Source of the DNA: Natranaeroarchaeum aerophilus
Lineage (GTDB): Archaea; Halobacteriota; Halobacteria; Halobacteriales; Natronoarchaeaceae
Reading direction: 5' to 3'
Length of the DNA stretch: 64,000 nucleotides
NCBI RefSeq assembly: GCF_023638055.1
Contig: NZ_JAKRVY010000002.1
Coordinates: 1-64,000, forward strand
Positions 51,085-58,952 of this stretch are shown here, piece by piece. The first letter of the stretch is position 1; each line of letters starts with the position of its first letter. The notes under the pieces were generated by a model. It saw nothing but the letters and a program-made list of their open reading frames with translations, was not told the DNA's origin and did no database searches. The position numbers and the translations under genes were made by a program.

Positions 51085-51181
51085 GGCGGCACTCGATTTT
51101 CCGACTCCGCTGTAGCTGATAGCGACGTGGTTACTGACCGGGGAACAACCTTTATGACACTGCTATGTGTACACTATTGTC

Positions 51182-51361
51182 ATGGACGAAGCGTCCGCAC
51201 GACTTCTCTGTCCGGAATGTGGTAAAAACTGGCAGTCTGCCGTGAACGGACTTCCACACTCGCGTGACGTCTATCACTGTCCGAACTGTCACGCGAGCCG
51301 TCAGCTTGCGGAGTTTATGCGCACCGATCGGGACCTGGAGACGCTACAACAGTTCGAGTAG
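51182..51361 (+). CDS. small zinc-ribbon protein
   Basis: A 59-residue protein with a two-knuckle zinc ribbon: LLCPECGKNWQSAVNG and YHCPNCHASRQLAEF. A helical tail ends in LETLQQFE. From memory it matches a haloarchaeal DUF7836-type family; this is not verified. ATG at 51182 is preferred; a GTG five codons upstream is also open. A TATA-like CTTTATGA lies about 30 bases before. Its stop codon directly touches the stop codon of the convergent aIF2beta-like gene. Confidence 0.82.
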   Translation: MDEASARLLCPECGKNWQSAVNGLPHSRDVYHCPNCHASRQLAEFMRTDRDLETLQQFE

Positions 51362-51766
51362 CTACTCACCGGTCGGTGAGATCGCGCCACAGGCCTCACA
51401 GCGGAGCACGCGCGCGCCCCGCTCGCGCTCAAACCGGGTGTCTGGAAGCCCACACTCATCACAGAGGACGAACTCCTCGGCATACTCGTCGAGCGCGTCG
51501 GCAATACGTGCGTCACGGAACGACCCAGTGAGCCGGGCGCGGCCACTCTCGTCGATTTCTCCGTTTGTCCCCAGCTCGTTTTGCAGGAACTTGATCACGT
51601 GAGTGTCCTCGCGCCCGAACCGATCGACCGTGGACTGGAAGTTTTCGAACACCGTCGTCGAACCTTCTTCTCGGACGTTGGGATCGGGGATACTGAACCG
51701 GCTCGACTCATCCGTTATGTCGGGAGTCCCTTCGATCGCTCTGTCGAGTTGCTCTTCGTAGTCCAT
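51362..51766 (-). CDS. eif2b: translation initiation factor aIF2 beta-like protein
   Basis: A 134-residue protein. The N-terminal helix opens MDYEEQLDRAIEGTPDI. A core alpha/beta domain follows (VIKFLQNELGTNGEIDESGR), then a C-terminal zinc ribbon (FVLCDECGLPDTRFERERGA and VLRCEACGAIS). This is the order of the archaeal aIF2 beta subunit, which with alpha and gamma carries initiator tRNA to the ribosome. Alpha and gamma are not in the window. Its stop codon abuts that of the zinc-ribbon gene with no spacer. Confidence 0.93.
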   Translation of the reverse strand: MDYEEQLDRAIEGTPDITDESSRFSIPDPNVREEGSTTVFENFQSTVDRFGREDTHVIKFLQNELGTNGEIDESGRARLTGSFRDARIADALDEYAEEFVLCDECGLPDTRFERERGARVLRCEACGAISPTGE

Positions 51767-51962
51767 ATCCGGCCCTAGCTAACAAACGAACATAAACGTT
51801 CAGCACTTCGTACATACTCGACGACGGTAAGTCGAAGTTATGCCTGACTGCGTGGGGGTGAACTGTGCACTCGAATGCTGAGCGTACCGTTCGGCACGAA
51901 GACATGTGGTAACGGCTCTCAGGATAATAATATAACCCTGCACTCTATAGTCGTATGTGCCC

Positions 51963-52196
51963 ATGAAGAAGCAGGAGCTCATTCACCTTCACGGACTGCT
52001 CGCAGAAGTATCAAACAACTACGAGGAGTACAACAAGCTTTCGCTCGATTACTCCGATTACGAGGATCTCGGTGTACGACCGACATCCATCCACAAATCG
52101 AAAACCGATCACAAGGCCGCTGTCTTTGCACTTGCGAACTGTATTACCTCTGACCTCGACGAAGAGACTGAAGCCGTTCCTGCGACCGCGGACTGA
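51963..52196 (+). CDS. UPF0058 family protein (copy 1)
   Basis: A 77-residue protein opening MKKQELIHLHGLLAEVSNNY, then DLGVRPTSIHKSKTDHKAAV. The SIHKSKxDHKxAVFxL block is the UPF0058 signature. It is a small helical protein of unknown function found across haloarchaea and methanogens. The second ATG at 51963 is chosen; an upstream ATG two codons earlier is possible. A second member of the family lies at 61650-61928 in this window. The TATA-like ATAATATAAC lies about 30 bases before the start. Confidence 0.9.
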   Translation: MKKQELIHLHGLLAEVSNNYEEYNKLSLDYSDYEDLGVRPTSIHKSKTDHKAAVFALANCITSDLDEETEAVPATAD

Positions 52197-52311
52197 GATT
52201 TCTTACATTGCGATTCTCCCTGAAGCCCTACTCCCGAAAGCGGTGCGCTCGTCGAACGCTGTGTCAGCAGATGAATAGATCTCGTAGACTACAGAGTTTC
52301 GCGCTGGGCGG

Positions 52312-52818
52312 CTACTCGATCAGGTCCTCAAACTCGGGGAGAACCTCGTCATCGTCGGACGACTCGGCAGCCTGTTGCCCGTCCGCGTCGTCCTCACCAG
52401 TCTGCTGGTTCCCGTCGTTGTCGCCGTCACGTTCGTCCCCGTTCCCGCTATCGGGCTGTTCTTCATCTCCCTCGTCATCTTCCTCGATCGTTTCGATTTC
52501 GATCACTTCCAGCGGGATGTTTTCGAGGCGTTGCCCGATCTCCTTGCGGGCGATCCGCGAGGCGTGTTCTTCGCGTTCGACGTTGAACACGGTCATCTCC
52601 AGTTCGAGGGCAACTAGCGCCTCGTCGGCAGCGATGAAGGCCGGTTCGAGCTCGCCATCGCAGTGCGGACACGCGCGCTCGCCCATGTCGATCTCGACGT
52701 AGTTGAGGTCCGGGTTGAGCATCGCACCCGTTTTCGAGATGGCGATCCGAACCGCCTCGTCGGGCGTTTCCACGTCGTATACCGGCACGGCCGCCTCGAC
52801 GACAACTCTGCAGTTCAT
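52312..52818 (-). CDS. UPF0212/DUF555 family protein
   Basis: A protein of about 168 residues. NCRVVVEAAVPVYDVETPDE opens the conserved part, with a zinc-like CPHCDGELEPAF near residue 55 and a terminal VEREEHASRIARKEIGQRL. The last 50 residues are an acidic disordered tail (DEGDEEQPDSGNGDERD and similar), longer than in most homologues. The function is unknown. Family members start at MNCR, so I use ATG at 52818; an ATG two codons upstream exists. Confidence 0.9.
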   Translation of the reverse strand: MNCRVVVEAAVPVYDVETPDEAVRIAISKTGAMLNPDLNYVEIDMGERACPHCDGELEPAFIAADEALVALELEMTVFNVEREEHASRIARKEIGQRLENIPLEVIEIETIEEDDEGDEEQPDSGNGDERDGDNDGNQQTGEDDADGQQAAESSDDDEVLPEFEDLIE

Positions 52819-52907
52819 GCTCATTTGTGTCCTTCGGATTGAAACAGTATGAAGGTTAGCCCTGCCCCCGCCCTCCTCCGGGACACTCTCTTTGCGAACT
52901 GACCCGG

Positions 52908-53405
52908 TCAGTACCCGTCAGGGACCGGTAGCGACCCGACCGCGTCCTCAACGATCCGGAGCGCGTTGGCCGCGTCATCGTTGTCCACGACCAGCGTGAG
53001 CTCGCCGTCGACACCCGCGGCCGCGGCGAGTTCGATCCCCGCAGCCTGTAGGCGCTGACAGACGCTCCCCAGCGCGCCGGGCGGCACATCACCGGACGCC
53101 GAGATGGCGGTGTAGGGTCCGTCAGGCTCGACGCCGACCTCGCCGAGTCGGAGCAATGCATCGGGATCCGGTGCTTCGGTGATCCCCACTCGACGTTGCA
53201 TCGTCACTGTCGCACGAACCGGTTCCTCGTCGTACGATTCCAGCTCCTCACCGTAGCGCCGAAGCGCGGTCGCGATCGCTTCTTCGTCACCGTCGATCTC
53301 GAGAAACCGGGCGGCAGCAGTATAATTGAGGACATCCGCCCGAAGTGCATCGAAGAGGAACGGTTGCTCGCGGACGGCCGCTCGAGTCTGTTCTGCGAGA
53401 GACAT
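52908..53405 (-). CDS. uncharacterised haloarchaeal protein (DUF7523-like)
   Basis: A 165-residue protein. Residues 1-60 form a helical part with REQPFLFDALRADVLNYTAA then RFLEIDGDEEAIATALRRYG, like a small DNA-binding or winged-helix domain. The rest has an ACT-like look with DGPYTAISASGDVPPGALG and IELAAAAGVDGELTLVVDND. From memory it matches DUF7523, not verified. I chose ATG at 53405 (MSLAEQT). The ORF extends upstream into the divergent cbiX promoter, but that part is not protein-like. It could be a ligand-sensing regulator. Confidence 0.8.
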   Translation of the reverse strand: MSLAEQTRAAVREQPFLFDALRADVLNYTAAARFLEIDGDEEAIATALRRYGEELESYDEEPVRATVTMQRRVGITEAPDPDALLRLGEVGVEPDGPYTAISASGDVPPGALGSVCQRLQAAGIELAAAAGVDGELTLVVDNDDAANALRIVEDAVGSLPVPDGY

Positions 53406-53505
53406 ATCGTCGTGGACGCACTCGGGAAGATTAAGTTGTGGGGCCGTCGTTGCGAGCGATTCCGCAGCCGAAGTCCCTAAGAGAGTTCGGGCCTGAGCGT
53501 GGCCT

Positions 53506-54390
53506 ATGCAAGCGCTGGTCATCGTCGCACACGGTTCACACCTGAATCCGGACTCAAGTACGCCCACCTATGATCACGCGGATCGGATCCGCGAGACAGG
53601 CGCGTTCGACGAGGTCAAAGAGGCCTTCTGGAAGGAAGAACCGAGCTTTCGAGAAGTACTCCGGACCGTCGAGAGCGACGAGGTGTACGTCGTCCCGCTG
53701 TTCATCAGCGAGGGCTATTTCACCGAGCAAGTGATCCCCCGCGAGCTCCGACTGGACGGTTGGGACATCGAGGAGTGGGACTCCGAGGACGGCGTCAGTG
53801 CCACACAGGCCACGCTCGGGGCGGGTGACGTCGAAAAGACGATCCACTACTGCGGCCCGGTCGGCACCCACGAAGCGATGTCGGACGTAATCGTCCAGCG
53901 TGCCGAGTCGGTCACCGCAGACCACGACGCCGACATCGATGACGGGTTCGGGCTCGCAGTCGTTGGCCACGGTACCGAACGCAACGAAAACAGCGCGAAG
54001 GCAATCTACTACCACGCCGACCAGATCCGCGACCGCGGACGCTTCGACGAGGTCCAGTCGGTGTTCATGGACGAAGAGCCGGAGGTCGACGATGTCACCG
54101 ATTTCTTCGAGTCGAGAGATATCGTCGTCGTTCCACTCTTCATTGCGGATGGATTCCACACCCAGGAGGATATTCCCGAGGACATGGGACTGACCGACGA
54201 CTACCGGACCGGCTATCCGGTTCCGGGCGAGGTCGACGGTCACCGCCTCTGGTACTCCGGCGCGGTTGGCACGGAGGCGCTGATGGCCGACGTCGTGCTC
54301 GAACGTGCGGCGGACGCCGGAGCAGATGTCGGGACGGCTATCGAGCAGGTCCGCGAGGCGACGAGCGACGAGCCGGTGGCGGGTGACTGA
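53506..54390 (+). CDS. cbiX: CbiX-type sirohydrochlorin cobaltochelatase
   Basis: A 294-residue protein made of two similar chelatase halves (residues about 1-130 and 145-290). The first opens MQALVIVAHGSHLNPDSSTP, the second has FGLAVVGHGTERNENSAKAI. Each has a metal-binding His (AHGSH and GHGTE). This double form of CbiX inserts cobalt into sirohydrochlorin in anaerobic-type cobalamin synthesis. Its stop overlaps the start of the next gene by one base (TGATG), so the two are coupled. No other cob/cbi genes are in the window. Confidence 0.92.
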   Translation: MQALVIVAHGSHLNPDSSTPTYDHADRIRETGAFDEVKEAFWKEEPSFREVLRTVESDEVYVVPLFISEGYFTEQVIPRELRLDGWDIEEWDSEDGVSATQATLGAGDVEKTIHYCGPVGTHEAMSDVIVQRAESVTADHDADIDDGFGLAVVGHGTERNENSAKAIYYHADQIRDRGRFDEVQSVFMDEEPEVDDVTDFFESRDIVVVPLFIADGFHTQEDIPEDMGLTDDYRTGYPVPGEVDGHRLWYSGAVGTEALMADVVLERAADAGADVGTAIEQVREATSDEPVAGD

Positions 54391-55463
54391 TGAACGCGCC
54401 ACAGTTCGACGCCCTGCTGTCGGCCGCCGAGGATGGGATCGAGTTCGAGGGGCTGCTCGTGGAACAACATGGGGACGAGTATGCCGTTCATATCCTCGAC
54501 GAGGAGTACACCGAACTCGCCGAGAGCGAACTTCACGAAGTTGCCACGGACCACTCCCCGTACGTCACGGACTGGTACTACTGGACCCACGTCGTTGACA
54601 CCACCAAAGCGGACCGACTGGCGTTCCTCCAGTGGCTCGAAGACGCGGACGGACTTTCTCCACCGGAACGATACACCAAACTGGACGATGGGGTCACCTG
54701 TCACTGGGGAGAGCTAGCAATCACGACTACAGTCGACGAGGACGGGATCAGACAGTACGACGTACGACACGTCAACGACATTGACCACGACGCCGCGGAT
54801 CTCGACACCTACGACGACCCGCTTTCCGCCCGTGATCTCACCACCTACGACGATGACGGACGCTATCGGCCCCTCAAAACCGCCCCGACGCTCCAGTCCG
54901 GCTGGACCTTCCCCGCGCTCGACGCGCCGGATCTGCTCCAGACGATCGAGTACATTTATCCTGCAACCGTCCCGAACTGGCAGCGCGAGCGCGAGGGGGA
55001 ACTCGATATCAGCCACTGGCGAGACACTGCAGAACGACAGACGGGCATCTACGAGATTATTGAGGAGATAGACCGCGAGGCGGTCGAGTGGATCGCCGAG
55101 GCCTGCTGTGTCGACTCACAGTGTACCAAACGCCGCGAGTGGCAGTACGCCGAGGACGACCACCTCGCCGCGGACGGCGGCGACGGTGAGTACCCCTGTC
55201 GGGAGCCCTGCTCGCTCGTCGTCGCCGCGGCGCGCAAGTGGACGACACTCGAAAACGAGTCCGAGAAGACCTTTCAGGTCGATCTGACCCTGAGCGAACT
55301 CCGCCAGATCGAGGAGATCATCGACACCGTCGCCGAGGGACGTGTCGACGAGATCCGCGAGGCGGACGTCTACGAGGGTGCCAACCGATATCGAGCGCGC
55401 TATCTGCGAGCCAAACGGTTCGACGAGGACGGCGAGCTAGCGGCCCACGAAGTCGAGGAGTAA
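54390..55463 (+). CDS. DR2241-type iron-sulfur protein of cobalamin synthesis
   Basis: A 357-residue protein of the DR2241 group, which sits beside CbiX in many haloarchaea. Its C-terminal third has a Cys cluster: EACCVDSQCTKRREW, then GEYPCREPCSLVV. These Cys fit a [4Fe-4S] site. Earlier parts have EFEGLLVEQHGDEYAVHILD and HWGELAITTTVDEDGIRQYD. It is coupled to cbiX by a one-base overlap. A role in metal insertion, redox activation or cobalt delivery is likely but not proven. Confidence 0.88.
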   Translation: MNAPQFDALLSAAEDGIEFEGLLVEQHGDEYAVHILDEEYTELAESELHEVATDHSPYVTDWYYWTHVVDTTKADRLAFLQWLEDADGLSPPERYTKLDDGVTCHWGELAITTTVDEDGIRQYDVRHVNDIDHDAADLDTYDDPLSARDLTTYDDDGRYRPLKTAPTLQSGWTFPALDAPDLLQTIEYIYPATVPNWQREREGELDISHWRDTAERQTGIYEIIEEIDREAVEWIAEACCVDSQCTKRREWQYAEDDHLAADGGDGEYPCREPCSLVVAAARKWTTLENESEKTFQVDLTLSELRQIEEIIDTVAEGRVDEIREADVYEGANRYRARYLRAKRFDEDGELAAHEVEE

Positions 55464-55489
55464 CAGTTCAGTCCATCCGTTCTGCGGCG

Positions 55490-56071
55490 CTACGGCCGGA
55501 GCACCGTTGCGATACTTCCAGCGACCGCCAGCACAACCAGTACCACGGCGAGTACGACCACGAGACTGTCGATCAGCGTCGCGGCAACGAGCCCGACCGC
55601 CAACGCGATGACCGCGAGCAAAACAAGCGCGGCCGTTCCGGGATCTAGCTCACGCTTCAGTACCGCGATGAACTCCATCGGATCGGACTCGACCGAACGG
55701 CCACCGTTCGCTCGTTTCGGCGTCGGATCGGCGTCAACGCCGGTCTGCTGGGGTGAGACAACAGAGACCGGGAGCTCGATCCGTGTTTGCCCGTACCCCG
55801 TCGAAATTGTCAGGCTCCCTTCGAGCGGTCGGTGGTCGGTCGTAATGTCGATCCCGAGACGGAGTGTCTCGTTGGTGGGGATAAAGGGGTTCGGCGTCGC
55901 GACCGCACCGCCAGCGGCGAGGTCGCCGTCGAGTCCGATGTTGACATGTGACGCGTCGCCATGGTTCTCGATGACGACCTCGAACCCCTCGGCCACCGCC
56001 AGTGAGGACTCCGCTGGCTCGATGGCGTGGCGTTCGTCGCGGTTCAGGTGGACGCGAAGGTCGTCAGGCAC
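55490..56071 (-). CDS. membrane protein with beta-sandwich N-terminal domain (DUF7524-like)
   Basis: A 193-residue protein. Residues 1-110 form a CARDB/BACON-like beta-sandwich domain with no export signal (EGFEVVIENHGDASHVNIGL; LEGSLTISTGYGQTRIELPV). A linker of about 25 residues follows, then two membrane helices (ELDPGTAALVLLAVIALAVG; LVVVLAVVLVVLAVAGSIA). From memory it matches DUF7524; this is not verified. The beta-sandwich sits before the helices, so which face of the membrane it is on is unclear. It converges with the DR2241 gene, with about 25 bases between. Confidence 0.82.
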   Translation of the reverse strand: MPDDLRVHLNRDERHAIEPAESSLAVAEGFEVVIENHGDASHVNIGLDGDLAAGGAVATPNPFIPTNETLRLGIDITTDHRPLEGSLTISTGYGQTRIELPVSVVSPQQTGVDADPTPKRANGGRSVESDPMEFIAVLKRELDPGTAALVLLAVIALAVGLVAATLIDSLVVVLAVVLVVLAVAGSIATVLRP

Positions 56072-56116
56072 ATCTCACCGGTTGCAGCGAGAGGGTAAAA
56101 AGGTTGACACCGACGC

Positions 56117-56305
56117 TCAGGCCGCTTCGCGCATATCCGGCGGCAGCAGGTTCGGGATCCCGTCCTCGATCGGATAGGTTTCGCCACAGTCGGTGCAGGT
56201 CAGCGAGCCTTCCAGGATTTCTTCGCCCTCTCGCTCGTCGACCTCCAGTTCAAGGTCAGCTTTGTCGAGCGGACAGCAGATGATGTCGAGCAGCGACTCT
56301 TTCAT
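56117..56305 (-). CDS. Trm112-like methyltransferase activator
   Basis: A 62-residue protein of the Trm112/UPF0434 zinc-ribbon type, with CCPLDKADLELEVDERE and CTDCGETYPIEDGIPNLLP. These proteins bind and stabilise several RNA or protein methyltransferases. The four Cys (two per knuckle) are all present. ATG opens MKESLLDIICCPLD. It follows purA in the opposite arrangement: same strand, 45 bases downstream of the purA stop side. Confidence 0.93.
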   Translation of the reverse strand: MKESLLDIICCPLDKADLELEVDEREGEEILEGSLTCTDCGETYPIEDGIPNLLPPDMREAA

Positions 56306-56350
56306 ATCCCTACGGTGGGATGCGAGGGAGAAAAACGTGCGGGTTTGCGC

Positions 56351-57745
56351 TCAGTTTTCGAAGGGGTTCTCGCGGATGACTGTCTCGTCCCGACCCGGTC
56401 CGACACCGATGGCGTACACCGGCGTATCGAGTTCTTCGCTGAGATACTCGAGGTAGGTCTTCGCGTTTTCGGGGACGGCATCGTAGCCCTCCCGGGCAAC
56501 GTCGGCCCAGTCGGCGTCTTCCCAGCCAGCGAACGTCTTCAGATTCGGTTCACAGCGTTCCCAGCGTTCGGTCGTTGCCGGGATCGTATCGATCTCTTCG
56601 CCGTCCAGGGTGTACGTGTGGCCGACGTTGACTTCGTCGAGTCCGGCCAGCACGTCAATGTGGTTGACTGCGAGCCCCGTAAAGCCATTCGCACGCGTGG
56701 CGTGGCGCAACATTGGCATGTCGAGCCAGCCGACGCGTCGTGGACGGCCAGTGACGGTCCCGAACTCGCCTCCTTCTTCGCGGATGTAGGTGGCGAGTTC
56801 GTACTCCTTGCCTTCACCTGTGCCCTCGATCTGTGCGTCTACGTCGCCCAGCTCGGTCGGCAGCGGCCCCGATCCGACCCGGGAGAGATACGCTTTGACG
56901 ATGCCGATAACTTCGCCCTGACCGACGGTCGTGGGTCCGAGACCGGTACCGACTGCCGCACCACCCGCCGTCGGGTTCGAGGACGTGACGTAGGGGTAGT
57001 TCCCGTGGTCGATGTCGATCGAGGTACCCTGTGCGCCCTCGAACATCACTTCGCCCCCCTCGTCGATTGTCTCGGCAAGGAACTCGCCTGCTGCGACGGT
57101 CATGTCTTCCTCGTCGAGGCGTTCGCCGAACCGGCGGTACTGCTCGTAGAGCGCGCTGACGTCGAAGGCGTTCTGCACGTCGACGCCCTCGATCACGTCG
57201 TCCACGTCGGCAAGCGAGACGTTGTAGACGTCCTCGATCAGCGCGCGTTTCTGCGGGACGACGTACTCCAGACGCTTGCGGAGTACCTCGGGATCGAGCA
57301 GGTCGCCGATGCGGATACCGCGGCGTCCCGCCTTGTCCTCGTATGTGGGGCCGATACCGCGGCCGGTCGTGCCAACCTTGATATCTGTGTCACTTTTGAC
57401 GTCCTCCTCGATGTTGTCGAGCACGCGGTGATAGGGGAGAATAGTGTGTGCACGACGCGCGACGCGGACGTCCGGATCGAGTCCCTGCTCGCGGAGGGTA
57501 TCGATCTCGTCGAACAGCGTCTTCGGGTTGACGACACAGCCGTTTCCGAGGACGCCGACCTTTCCACGAACCGCTCCGCTCGGAACGAGCGAGAGCTTGT
57601 ACTTGGTCCCGTCCTCGACCACGGTGTGGCCGGCATTATCGCCGCCCTGATACCGAGCGATTACGTCGGCAGCGTCGCCGTAGAGGTCGACGACGCCGCC
57701 TTTGCCTTCGTCGCCGAGCTGGGACCCGACGATGGTTACGGTCAT
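56351..57745 (-). CDS. purA: adenylosuccinate synthase
   Basis: A 464-residue enzyme that joins IMP and aspartate with GTP in the first committed step to AMP. The P-loop-like glycine motif is GSQLGDEGKGGVVDLYGDA at residues 7-25. GGDNAGHTVVEDGTKYKLSL contains the catalytic His. TTGRGIGPTYEDKAGRRGIR and EGAQGTSIDIDHGNYPYVTS are also family blocks. The frame is open further upstream, but that part is antisense to the halocyanin gene; ATG at 57745 is the normal start. Confidence 0.96.
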   Translation of the reverse strand: MTVTIVGSQLGDEGKGGVVDLYGDAADVIARYQGGDNAGHTVVEDGTKYKLSLVPSGAVRGKVGVLGNGCVVNPKTLFDEIDTLREQGLDPDVRVARRAHTILPYHRVLDNIEEDVKSDTDIKVGTTGRGIGPTYEDKAGRRGIRIGDLLDPEVLRKRLEYVVPQKRALIEDVYNVSLADVDDVIEGVDVQNAFDVSALYEQYRRFGERLDEEDMTVAAGEFLAETIDEGGEVMFEGAQGTSIDIDHGNYPYVTSSNPTAGGAAVGTGLGPTTVGQGEVIGIVKAYLSRVGSGPLPTELGDVDAQIEGTGEGKEYELATYIREEGGEFGTVTGRPRRVGWLDMPMLRHATRANGFTGLAVNHIDVLAGLDEVNVGHTYTLDGEEIDTIPATTERWERCEPNLKTFAGWEDADWADVAREGYDAVPENAKTYLEYLSEELDTPVYAIGVGPGRDETVIRENPFEN

Positions 57746-57773
57746 AACACAGTCGGGTTCTATCGCTCCCGAT

Positions 57774-57789
57774 AAACCGATTACGGTTT
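57774..57789. promoter_or_regulatory. inverted repeat at the purA promoter
   Basis: AAACCG, four bases, then CGGTTT. The left arm overlaps the best TATA-like position for purA (minus strand, about 27 bases from the ATG). It may be an operator for purine control or chance. A second palindrome GCGTGCACGC lies at about 57822-57831. Confidence 0.3.
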
Positions 57790-57855
57790 GCGTGGTTCGA
57801 CCACGGACCACCCGCCGAGCGTGCACGCTTATGTCCTGTGTTAGCATAGCTTCAC

Positions 57856-57860
57856 AGGAG
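57856..57860 (+). promoter_or_regulatory. Shine-Dalgarno-like site for the halocyanin gene
   Basis: AGGAG ends four bases before the ATG pair at 57865. It supports the upstream start of the halocyanin gene over the internal ATG at 57991. Confidence 0.45.
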
Positions 57861-57864
57861 AACG

Positions 57865-58536
57865 ATGATGCCACAACAGCGACTGTCCCGGAGTGACGAC
57901 GTTCCGGGCCAGAGCCACGCCGGGATGACGGCCCTCGGCGTCGAGACGAGAGCAAAGGGCGAGCGGTGCGATGGGGCCGAAACGAGCGGCATGAGTCGGC
58001 GCGCGGTTCTTGGCGGTGGGATCGGCACGTCCACAGCACTTCTCGCACAGCAAGAGGATGGTGAGGAAGAACCTGATGACGCGGAAAACGGCGAGGACGG
58101 AGAAACAGTACCTGTCGAACTCGTCGATTTCGCGTACGAGCCGGGGACCGATAGCCCACTCGTGATCCCGCCAGGGACCACCGTCGAGTTCGTCTGGATC
58201 ACCGATACCCACAACATTGCTGTCGACTCCCAGCCTGACGGGGCCGACTGGGAGGGGCATGATCCGATCGAGGACACCGGATTCGAGTACGAGTTCACAT
58301 TCGAGGTACCGGGGACCTACGAGTTTCACTGTGACCCACACCTCTCTGTCGGGATGGTCGGAACGATCCAGGTGGAGGAAGGAGCAACCACGAACGGTGA
58401 GAACGGTGCTGCCGTACCGGCTCTGCCGGGCGACGCGGTCACGCTGGCAGTCGGGACTATCGGTGCGCTGGTGATCGTCACGTTCATGGCCTACTTTTTC
58501 ATCAAATACGGGGCCGAGTACGAGGAGGAACTCTGA
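57865..58536 (+). CDS. halocyanin-type blue copper protein with C-terminal membrane anchor
   Basis: A 223-residue cupredoxin. After a long N-terminal part of 42 residues comes a twin-arginine-like SGMSRRAVLGGGIGTSTALL, so export by Tat is likely; the internal ATG at 57991 is an alternative start, though the AGGAG supports 57865. The copper ligands are visible as the His in TDTHNIAVDS and CDPHLSVGM (Cys-x2-His-x4-Met). A Thr/Asn/Gly linker leads to a C-terminal membrane helix (DAVTLAVGTIGALVIVTFMA) with a charged end. It probably carries electrons outside the cell near the membrane, for example to a terminal oxidase. Confidence 0.9.
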   Translation: MMPQQRLSRSDDVPGQSHAGMTALGVETRAKGERCDGAETSGMSRRAVLGGGIGTSTALLAQQEDGEEEPDDAENGEDGETVPVELVDFAYEPGTDSPLVIPPGTTVEFVWITDTHNIAVDSQPDGADWEGHDPIEDTGFEYEFTFEVPGTYEFHCDPHLSVGMVGTIQVEEGATTNGENGAAVPALPGDAVTLAVGTIGALVIVTFMAYFFIKYGAEYEEEL

Positions 58537-58646
58537 CCAGTGGAATCGAACGTGTTAACTACCACCACGAGAAAGGTTTCAGTCAGTCGATTTCTCCGAT
58601 TCGGAGGGTAACCTTTAAAACCCGCTACGACAAGTTAACAAATGCC

Positions 58647-58952
58647 ATGATAGACCGGCTTGAGAAAGAAGTGGACATGCTGGAGCGGCATCTGCAGGTA
58701 CTGAAGATGGTCATCGAGAGCGAACCGATCGGAATCGTCAAGATGTCCAACGAAACAGGATACCCGCACCACAAGGTGCGCTACTCCCTGCGCGTGCTCG
58801 AAGAGGAGAACCTCATCGAGCCGTCCAGTCAGGGTGCGATCACGACCGAGCGCACCGCGGAGTTCGTCGACGAACTCGACGCAAAACTCGACGATATCGT
58901 CGACAAACTCGATACGATGAAAATCGACGACGCGGTCGAAGTCCAGAGCTAG
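58647..58952 (+). CDS. small winged-helix transcriptional regulator
   Basis: A 101-residue protein. An initial helix (IDRLEKEVDMLERHLQVLKM) is followed by a winged helix with SEPIGIVKMSNETGYPHHKV then RYSLRVLEEENLIEPSSQGA. The last third is a coiled coil (FVDELDAKLDDIVDKLDTMK). It should bind DNA as a dimer. TATA-like CTTTAAAA lies about 30 bases before the ATG. The stop shares the tetranucleotide CTAG with the stop of the convergent gene for the large coiled-coil protein. Confidence 0.88.
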   Translation: MIDRLEKEVDMLERHLQVLKMVIESEPIGIVKMSNETGYPHHKVRYSLRVLEEENLIEPSSQGAITTERTAEFVDELDAKLDDIVDKLDTMKIDDAVEVQS

